Assembly (NCBI GenBank): GCA_964634355.1
Contig: CAZWIF010000040.1
Location: 1-12,624, forward strand
From: CAKPSH01 sp964634355
GTDB lineage: Bacteria; Bacillota; Clostridia; TANB77; CAG-508
Reading direction: 5' to 3'
Length of the DNA: 12,624 nucleotides
Positions 7,442 to 12,624 of this stretch are shown here, one piece after another. A program made the translations under genes and the position numbers. Under the pieces are notes generated by a model. That model saw nothing but the letters and a program-made list of their open reading frames with translations. It did no database searches and was not told the DNA's origin. Position 1 is the stretch's first letter, and the number at the start of each line of letters is the position of its first letter.

Positions 7442-8663
7442 TTAATTCACTATTTCTTCTACCTCATTTGTTTCTTCAACTATTTCTACTTCAGCTTCAA
7501 TTCCAATATTTTCCAAAGTCTCATATATAAGTTGTATTTCCAATCCACCATCTATCTCTTTCTCATTTATTTGTTTATTTATTACAGAATTCTCATCTTC
7601 AATCTCTGCGGAAAGCTGGTTTTCAAGCTCTTCCAATATAATACTTTTAAGTTCTTCATATGTATATGTTATTTTTTCTTCCTTTATTTCTTGATATTCG
7701 TCTATCCCTAACTCAATCGGTAAATAAAAGTCTGAAAAAATCCTTAGTTTTTTCCTTTCACTTATTGTATCATATTTTTCAAAATTTGGAAGACTTTTGT
7801 ATAAATTTATTTGAAAATTATTTATTTTTATTGAATATCTTTTTCTTGAATTTCCCGTAAAAGTCGCCTCATCCTGTTCATACATCATGGTTTTAGTTGC
7901 TTCATGCCAAACTCTTGCCTCTATTTCCGCATCACTATGTACATATCTTACACCTGTATATTGTCCCTCCATCAATCCGAGCTACAAGAACTGTTCCTTC
8001 TGTGACCACATCTCCTACTTTTACTAGGGAAGTACCATTTTTAGCATTTATTTTTGTTATCACTCCCTTTTTATCTGCTACAATATTACAATAATCATAT
8101 TGATTAATTATTTCTGGTTTTTCTGTATTCTCCACTATCTTTATTATAGCATTTGTACCACTTATATCTATACTCATCCATGCCACATCGTCCCTTTCTA
8201 ACCTAATCTTTCTTATTATTTCTTCTGTATCTATTTTTGCTTTTCTTACTCCTATATCTATTCCATATTCACTTAACTGTTGTAATAATTCTTTTGTATC
8301 TATTTTTTCGTTTCCACTTATTTCAATATTCCATATAAATCTAGACGTAACTAGGATGCATGACATAATTATAAATAATGCAACAACAAAGATTTTTCTT
8401 CTCTTATATTTATTTATTATAAATGGAACTCCTTTTTTTCTATTTATACTTACTTTACATTTCGTCTTTTTTGCTACATTTTTAATTTTTTTAAAATCTT
8501 TAATATTAATATTAGTTTGTAGATATGTAGATTTTTCTCTTCTCATATTCCATAATAATATTCCTTTGCTTATACACATGTTTATAAATCTTTCAATAAA
8601 ATATCCTTCGACAGATATATTAACATATCCACAAATATAACCTAATAAGATTTTAAATATCAC
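7442..8663 (-). CDS. yqfD: Sporulation protein YqfD, with a +1 frameshift
   Basis: YqfD is a membrane sporulation protein encoded next to yqfC in endospore formers. Translation starts at GTG 8663, directly after the yqfC stop, using GGAGG inside the yqfC 3' end. The N-terminal part is basic, with a transmembrane helix near residues 90-110 (FVVALFIIMSCILV), followed by the extracytoplasmic domain. At residue 228 (codon GCU, 7982-7980) the zero frame departs from the family and stops after residue 242. Omitting one C (7979) restores VLVAGLMEGQYTGVRYVHS, and the frame stays open to 7442. The corrected protein is 406 aa, close to the usual length of about 400. No other damage is visible. The acidic C-terminus (EEIVN) is the natural end. 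Confidence 0.9.
7977..7982 (-). other. +1 frameshift site in yqfD (GCU-C-GGA)
   Basis: The mRNA reads GUA GCU CGG AUU GAU in the zero frame. Skipping the C at 7979 gives GUA GCU GGA UUG AUG GAG, encoding the expected VAGLMEG. As in recO, CGG is the zero-frame A-site codon, the preceding codon ends in U, and the new frame begins with GGA. Confidence 0.75.
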
Positions 8664-8972
8664 TTATTTTTCCTCCATCTCATCATCTTCGTAACTCTCA
8701 AAATTTATACTATCTATCTTCCCTGTAATTTTCATATCATCTTGATTCATCTGCATTAGTCTCAGATTAAATCCATTAATATTTACAATTCCAATATATG
8801 TATTTATCTTTATATAAAAATCTTCATACTCAATAATATTCTTATAATTTTCAATAAGCATTTCTTCAAAACCTAATATCGAAATTCTAGGCACATCAGA
8901 TACTACTTCTGCTGGCATCTCTAATAGTTCATTTATTCGATTCATCTTTGCATTGACTTTCCTTTTCTTCAA
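8664..8972 (-). CDS. yqfC: Sporulation protein YqfC (YabP/YqfC family)
   Basis: This 102-aa member of the YabP/YqfC family is encoded directly upstream of yqfD, as in other endospore formers, where the pair belongs to the mother-cell programme. Family features include VSDVPRISILGFEEMLIENYKNI (residues about 24-46, given in part) and a beta-rich stretch ending in GKIDSINFE. The start is taken as TTG (8972-8970), because AAAGGAGAGG lies at good distance upstream; the ATG at residue 10 is an alternative with a weaker site. The stop codon touches the GTG of yqfD, indicating coupled translation. It begins 40 bases after the deacetylase gene. I see no certain sigma-E promoter in that gap. Confidence 0.92.
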   Translation of the reverse strand: MKKRKVNAKMNRINELLEMPAEVVSDVPRISILGFEEMLIENYKNIIEYEDFYIKINTYIGIVNINGFNLRLMQMNQDDMKITGKIDSINFESYEDDEMEEK

Positions 8973-9012
8973 TTAAATCCTCTCCTTTTATAGGCATCTA
9001 CGCATTTCTAAA

Positions 9013-9819
9013 TTATCTTTCGAAATCTTCTATGCTTTTAAATTCATATCCCATTTCTTTAATATTTTTTATGACCTCATCTAATATCTCTGAATTATCC
9101 TTAGATGTGGCGTGCAAAAGAATTACACAGCCTGGGTGTATATTAGATAATATTTTTTCTTTTCCATATTCTGTTCTTCCCTGTTTTTCTTCATCCCAAT
9201 CATCATATGCAAAACTCCACATTACAGTTGTATATCCCAAATTATTAGTTAAAGCTAAAGTTCTTTCACTAAATTCCCCTTTGGGAGGTCTAATATATTT
9301 CATCTCATATCCAGTTTTTTCATAAACTGCGGTTTGAAGATTTATAACCTCCTCTTTAATCTCCTCATCTGATAAATCTGGCATACTATAATGGTTCACT
9401 GTATGATTTCCTACTATATGTCCCTCATCAATCATTCTTTGCACTATCTCTCCCGCTGAATTTAAATAATGACCTGTTATAAAAAATGCCGCTACTACTT
9501 CATTTTCTTTTAGCACATCCAATATATGTTCCGTATAGCCAGCTTCATACCCTTCATCAAATGTTAAATAAACATATTTATTCTCACTATTTCCCATCGC
9601 AATTCCATTATACTCTTGCATTAACTGTGTGTTAGTCGTTCCTAAATCTGGTTGTTCATTATTAGAAGCCCTCTTCAATCCCCATTCAATTTTTGTATTG
9701 CTTAAAGTCGTACTACTTGTAAGTATTGCAACTTCATACCTATTATTAAATGTAATTACAAATGTTATTGTAATTATAGCTACAATACATGTAGCAATTG
9801 TAATTATTCTTCTCTTCAT
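9013..9819 (-). CDS. pdaA: PdaA-type polysaccharide deacetylase (spore cortex peptidoglycan)
   Basis: This 268-aa carbohydrate esterase family 4 protein resembles PdaA, which removes N-acetyl groups from muramic acid during muramic-delta-lactam formation in the spore cortex. Residues 4-24 form a signal anchor, so the catalytic domain is outside the membrane. Motifs are TFDEGYEAGYT (86-96, with the PdaA-type E in place of the second D of TFDDG), GNHTVNH with metal ligands H139 and H143, RPPKGEFSERT (177-187) and LLHATSKDN near the end. The start is put at 9819, not at the ATG at 9828, because GGAAAGGA directly abuts 9828 but is 9 bases from 9819. Co-location with yqfC and yqfD supports a sporulation role. 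Confidence 0.9.
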   Translation of the reverse strand: MKRRIITIATCIVAIITITFVITFNNRYEVAILTSSTTLSNTKIEWGLKRASNNEQPDLGTTNTQLMQEYNGIAMGNSENKYVYLTFDEGYEAGYTEHILDVLKENEVVAAFFITGHYLNSAGEIVQRMIDEGHIVGNHTVNHYSMPDLSDEEIKEEVINLQTAVYEKTGYEMKYIRPPKGEFSERTLALTNNLGYTTVMWSFAYDDWDEEKQGRTEYGKEKILSNIHPGCVILLHATSKDNSEILDEVIKNIKEMGYEFKSIEDFER

Positions 9820-9839
9820 AATATGCATTCCTTTCCATA

Positions 9840-9879
9840 AAAAATAAGTGTAAAAAAGATTTTAATTCTTCTTCACACT
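9840..9879 (-). terminator. Intrinsic terminator or leader hairpin between the LRR gene and pdaA
   Basis: On the minus strand AGTGTGAAGAAG (9879-9868) pairs over 12 bases, including two G-U pairs, with CTTTTTTACACT (9858-9847) around a 9-base loop. It is followed by TATTTTTT. It lies 134 bases after the stop of the LRR gene, but its U tract ends only a few bases before the ribosome binding site of the deacetylase gene. It could therefore terminate the LRR transcript, attenuate pdaA, or do both. Confidence 0.7.
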
Positions 9880-10012
9880 ATTTTTATGATTTCTATTCAT
9901 TTATTATTACTCTATTACTAACAAATAGAAAATTCAAACTTAGCATATTTCAATCATCTGATATTAAATTGACATTTTCTCCCGCTTTAGATGACTCTTT
10001 TTTGCTTGTTAT

Positions 10013-11386
10013 CTAAATGCTATTATATTTATTATATTTTATAAATGCAAATATAAAGGTTCCTATTAATACTATTAAAGCTAAAATTATTCCAACTCCA
10101 ACACCAGTTTGAGGCAATGTACCAGTAATCGTTGTCGTATCATCTTCTTTTGTATTTTCTGTAGAAGGTCTTGTTAGATATACATACTTTATATTTGTTC
10201 CAATAGCATATTCTGCAATTTTAGATCCTTCATAACAATAAATTGTTAAATCGTCATTGTGATTATTAAATACTGTATCAGTTGTAGGATAGATAGTAAA
10301 CCAACCTACGCTTGTGCAATTATCTAAAATTGTTACTTTTGTTAAATTTGGACAATCTTTAAAAGCATAATATTCAATATCTGTAACAGAATTTGGTATA
10401 TCTATTTCTGAAATACTTGTACCTGCAAAAGCATAGCAGTTTATTTTTGTTACAGAACTTGGAATAGTAACTGATGTTATCCCAGAACATCCTTGTAATA
10501 TACCTGCTGGAATTTCTGTAAGACCATCTTCAAATGTTGCAGAGGTTAATACTGTTGTTCCTGTAAATACACCTACATTTATAATTGTTCCATCCACTAA
10601 TGTTTTTGGAATTTTAATACTTGTTAATTTGGGGCAATCTTTAAATACATCAAAACTTATTGATTGTATACTTCCTAAATCAACATTACTTAAATCAGCA
10701 CAATTTGCAAAAGCATCATATTCAATATCTGTAACAGAATTTGGTATATCTATTTCTGAAATACTTGTACCTGCAAAAGCATAGCAGTTTATTTTTGTTA
10801 CAGAACTTGGAATAGTAACTGATGTTATCCCAGAACATCCTTGTAATATACCTGCTGGAATTTCTGTAAGACCATCTTCAAATGTTGCAGAGGTTAATAC
10901 TGTTGTTCCTGTAAATACACCTACATTTATAATTGTTCCATCCACTAATGTTTTTGGAATTTTAATACTTGTTAATTTGGGGCAATCTTTAAATACATCA
11001 AAACTTATTGATTGTATACTTCCTAAATCAACATTTGTTAAGCTAGAACAACCATTAAATGCTCCATAACCAATACTTGTAATTGAACTAGAAATAGTTA
11101 CACCTGTAATATTAGTAGCTGATTTAAAAGCTTCATCTCCAATTTTTATTACAGTTTTTTCATCTAGTTGTGATGGAACTGTAATATTTCCTTTTAATTC
11201 TGTTGGATTTGTGCATTTTAAATTTTCAATCTGGTTTGAATCATTTAATGTATATGACCATTGTACAGTTACATCATTAATAACTGATGTAGTAGTTTGG
11301 GTGTCTGCTGCATTAACTATTGTAGGGATTATAAATAGCATAAAACTTACCAATAATATAATCATCATATATTTTGTTTTAATCAT
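10013..11386 (-). CDS. BspA-type leucine-rich-repeat surface protein with LPXTG anchor
   Basis: This 457-aa protein is predicted to be exported and attached to the cell wall. It has a signal peptide (hydrophobic core about 8-22, likely cleavage after VNA, residue 26). A stack of BspA/LRR_5-type repeats follows, with the recurring pattern SITSIGYGAFNGCSSLTNV or SVTKINCYAFAGTSISEI. The C-terminus has LPQTG, a hydrophobic helix and a short tail containing lysines, which fits a sortase substrate. LRR_5 proteins often serve in adhesion; the ligand here is unknown. About 116 residues are duplicated almost exactly in tandem (see repeat entries). The start is ATG 11386 behind AAAGGAG. It is probably a single-gene transcript. 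I found no convincing promoter in the gap upstream of the start. Confidence 0.92.
   Translation of the reverse strand: MIKTKYMMIILLVSFMLFIIPTIVNAADTQTTTSVINDVTVQWSYTLNDSNQIENLKCTNPTELKGNITVPSQLDEKTVIKIGDEAFKSATNITGVTISSSITSIGYGAFNGCSSLTNVDLGSIQSISFDVFKDCPKLTSIKIPKTLVDGTIINVGVFTGTTVLTSATFEDGLTEIPAGILQGCSGITSVTIPSSVTKINCYAFAGTSISEIDIPNSVTDIEYDAFANCADLSNVDLGSIQSISFDVFKDCPKLTSIKIPKTLVDGTIINVGVFTGTTVLTSATFEDGLTEIPAGILQGCSGITSVTIPSSVTKINCYAFAGTSISEIDIPNSVTDIEYYAFKDCPNLTKVTILDNCTSVGWFTIYPTTDTVFNNHNDDLTIYCYEGSKIAEYAIGTNIKYVYLTRPSTENTKEDDTTTITGTLPQTGVGVGIILALIVLIGTFIFAFIKYNKYNSI
10370..10687 (-). repeat. Tandem intragenic duplication, C-terminal-side copy
   Basis: These 318 bases match 10718-11035 base for base by eye. 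The copies repeat at 348 bases, which is 116 codons, so the reading frame is kept. At the lower edge the match stops at 10369 (A here, C at 10717), which makes one copy IEYYAF and the other IEYDAF. Confidence 0.9.
10718..11035 (-). repeat. Tandem intragenic duplication, N-terminal-side copy
   Basis: Partner of the copy at 10370-10687. The 30 bases between them (10688-10717) are not part of the identical block and differ from the corresponding flank. This suggests either one recent unequal exchange or gene conversion within an older repeat array. Confidence 0.9.
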
Positions 11387-11501
11387 TTTATTCTCCTTTC
11401 TTTATAATACTGTTCATTTCTTTGTAAAAAAATTCATTATCATTAAGTAGTTTACTTGACGATATTTTACATATGCATCTTATACTAAAAAATATAAAAA
11501 A

Positions 11502-11936
11502 TCAACAATTAATACCAAAATTTTTAATATTTTTTAATGTATTCTCTTCAATACAATACTTTTCCAATTTTACTTTTTCCTTTTGACTTAATATCTTTAT
11601 TCTTGTTTTTTCTAATTTAGGCAAATTTATTCTTTTGACTTGTAATATACAATTATATTCATCTTCATAATACTTTAAAATTGATTTTAGTACATTTATA
11701 ATATCTCTTACCGTTTTTGCTGATAATCTTGTTAATAATTCTTGAATATAATAATTGTAATTTTGAATTTCTTGTATATCTTTATCTTTAAATTTTGGAT
11801 TCAAATATTTTTCTATTATAAATAAATAATTGCAATAAGTTGACTCCTTTACTGATATTCGTTTATATTCAATCCATTCTTTCGCAATTTTCCCAAATTT
11901 TGCATTATTGCCATCTTTCCTTATGATTTTTTTACT
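11502..11936 (-). pseudogene. Tyrosine recombinase (phage/ICE integrase) remnant, catalytic domain lost
   Basis: The open stretch reads NAKFGKIAKEWIEYKR near its start, then ESTYCNYLFIIEKYLNPKF and LSAKTVRDIINVLKSILKYY. This is the N-terminal SAM-like core-binding domain of Tn916/phage-type integrases. It then reaches ILSQKEKVKLEKYCIEENT, the usual lead-in to the catalytic domain, and stops at 11502. No R...HxxR...Y catalytic segment follows in any frame before the LRR gene. At the 5' side a TAA (11939-11937) closes the frame with no ATG in between; the TTG near 11804 is inside the domain. It is therefore truncated at both ends and non-functional as a recombinase. Confidence 0.75.
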
Positions 11937-12007
11937 TTATTTAATAAACCCTTCTCTTTGCTTCCTTTCAATTTTTATGTAGGTTTATCATAACAAATAC
12001 TATAAAC

Positions 12008-12037
12008 TAAAAAGAAGGTGTCCTAAATTAGGCACCT
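12008..12037 (-). terminator. Intrinsic terminator downstream of the NTase gene
   Basis: On the minus strand AGGTGCC and GGACACCT pair with one bulged A around TAATTTA (12037-12016), followed by TCTTTTT. This is a good intrinsic terminator for transcripts from the nucleotidyltransferase gene and the adjoining recombinase shred. A looser T-rich run also follows it on the plus strand. Confidence 0.7.
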
Positions 12038-12067
12038 AGCATAGCAATTTTTCTTTTAAAACTAACT

Positions 12068-12095
12068 GATGACTAACTATTTCTAGTTAGTCATC
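12068..12095. repeat. Perfect 12-bp inverted repeat
   Basis: GATGACTAACTA (12068-12079) and TAGTTAGTCATC (12084-12095) are exact reverse complements around TTTC. On the minus strand the loop is GAAA and the trailing bases AGTTAGTTTT make only a weak U tract. It may be a secondary terminator or a relic of the decayed mobile element. Confidence 0.6.
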
Positions 12096-12249
12096 TCTCA
12101 TGGTAATTACTGAGGCTTTCGTCCCTCCCATTTAAAATATAATCATATTTTTTTCTATCAGACTTATAAGAATTAAGTTTTTCCTGTACCTTATTCTATG
12201 TTTCTTCATCTATTATTGTCTCGTGCATATCTTCTACTATTTTGCTATT
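12091..12249 (-). pseudogene. Serine recombinase fragment with internal stop
   Basis: The minus frame with codons ending at 12228 (ATG) reads VEDMHETIIDEET, then a TAG stop (12198-12196) where family members often have Trp, then NKVQEKLNSYKSDRKKYDY and a short tail to a TGA at 12093-12091. HETIIDEETWNKVQEKL-like text is characteristic of the recombinase domain of large serine recombinases. TAG in place of TGG is a one-base change. A TAA at 12252-12250 ends the frame upstream, so only about 50 codons survive. This explains most of the gap between the integrase remnant and the nucleotidyltransferase gene. Confidence 0.65.
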
Positions 12250-12270
12250 TTATTTGACTATTAATACATT

Positions 12271-12591
12271 CTACTCTACTTTTATTCCAGTATCTACAAC
12301 TTCTTTTATAAAAGGATTTGAAACTTTTTCATAATCTTCTGTTGTTATTGGATGTGGCTCTATTCTAGCATCTATGTCCCAAGTCATTCCCATTAGAACT
12401 GCCATACAATCATAAATATCTTCAAAATCATCTGAAATAACTGCAATATCTATGTCGCTATCTTCGTTTTCTGTTCCTTTTGCATAAGAGCCAAATAATA
12501 TAATTGCTGTAACATTATATTGCTTTTTTATTTCTTCTATAAATTTATTTATACTATCTTCAATATCTTTATTTATTGTTCTTTCAACCAT
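12271..12591 (-). CDS. Minimal nucleotidyltransferase (MNT/MntA-type), likely antitoxin of a HEPN/MNT pair
   Basis: This 106-aa protein has the minimal nucleotidyltransferase signature GSYAKGTENEDSDID: G34-S35, ten residues, then D46-x-D48, i.e. GSx10DxD. A further acidic candidate for the third metal ligand lies in WDIDARIEPHP (about D74). In characterised HepT/MntA systems, MntA adds AMP residues to the HEPN toxin HepT and silences it. The ATG at 12591 follows GAGGAGG at a suitable distance. The gene overlaps the 3' end of an upstream reading frame by 19 bases, the arrangement expected for such pairs. Transcription probably ends at 12008-12037. Confidence 0.88.
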   Translation of the reverse strand: MVERTINKDIEDSINKFIEEIKKQYNVTAIILFGSYAKGTENEDSDIDIAVISDDFEDIYDCMAVLMGMTWDIDARIEPHPITTEDYEKVSNPFIKEVVDTGIKVE

Positions 12592-12624
12592 TTTCGTACC
12601 TCCTCAACATTTTTTACTTGTTCT
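12573..12624 (-). CDS. C-terminal end of an upstream gene, probably the HEPN partner (partial)
   Basis: The last 16 codons of an open frame, ending with EEVRKWLKEQ and TAA at 12575-12573, overlap the start of the nucleotidyltransferase gene by 19 bases. The charged helical ending suits a HEPN-domain protein, and two-gene HEPN/MNT cassettes usually have this spacing. Too little sequence is present to prove the family, so this rests mainly on context. Confidence 0.45.
   Translation of the reverse strand, partial: EQVKNVEEVRKWLKEQ

Noticed and set aside
9820..9828. ATG at 9828 as start of the deacetylase
   Set aside because: The ribosome binding site directly abuts it with no spacing; the ATG at 9819 has a 9-base spacing.
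12100..12150. Minus-strand GGGACGAAAGCC, which resembles part of a c-di-GMP-I (GEMM) riboswitch core
   Set aside because: The preceding CC...GG hairpin and the rest of the aptamer are missing, and the bases are explained as coding sequence of the serine recombinase fragment.
1..12624. CRISPR array, tRNA or rRNA genes
   Set aside because: No regularly spaced short repeats, and no tRNA or rRNA sequence signatures were seen; the only long repeats are those inside the LRR gene.

Overview
This window is AT-rich, tightly packed, and almost entirely minus-strand. It looks like part of the chromosome of an anaerobic, spore-forming member of the Clostridia. The reasons are the very low GC content, the fermentative AdhE, the sporulation genes yqfC, yqfD and a PdaA-type deacetylase, and the ybeY-era-yqzL-recO housekeeping cluster typical of Firmicutes. 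I cannot assign a species.

Layout from left to right. (1) 1-2028, minus: the first 676 residues of the bifunctional aldehyde/alcohol dehydrogenase AdhE, with a clear promoter at 2078-2105. (2) 2260-2619, plus: the only plus-strand gene, a 119-aa membrane protein with a repetitive acidic tail. Its promoter abuts a perfect palindrome (2169-2192) in the divergent control region. A bidirectional terminator follows at 2631-2687. (3) 2686-4544, minus: recO, a 41-codon yqzL-family gene and era, with an extended -10 promoter in front of era. (4) 4645-9819, minus: a run of closely spaced genes in the transcription order pdaA-like deacetylase, yqfC, yqfD, an unrecognised 400-aa protein, ybeY and a DUF3048/YerB-type protein. 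This run ends in an isolated GC-rich hairpin. The usual phoH and pgpH genes between yqfD and ybeY are absent. (5) 10013-11386, minus: a secreted BspA-type leucine-rich-repeat protein with an LPXTG-type anchor and a very recent internal duplication. (6) 11502-12624: an accessory scar with a broken tyrosine recombinase, a shred of a serine recombinase, and a HEPN/MNT-type toxin-antitoxin pair whose upstream gene leaves the window.

The most interesting signal is a pair of matching frame breaks. recO and yqfD are each intact and full length except for one extra base. Both breaks have the same mRNA form, NNU-C-GGA: skipping the C that follows a codon ending in U restores the family sequence and places a GGA glycine codon next. 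In the zero frame each break puts the rare arginine codon CGG in the A site. By my manual scan, no other gene in the window has an in-frame CGG. This fits +1 frameshifting at a hungry or unassigned CGG codon. A systematic sequencing error at TCCGA is the main rival explanation. Two independent gene decays seem less likely but are not excluded.

Functionally, the central block joins ribosome maturation and RNA quality control (ybeY, era), recombinational repair (recO) and spore envelope formation (pdaA-like, yqfC, yqfD). The right end is accessory, surface-protein and mobile-element material.
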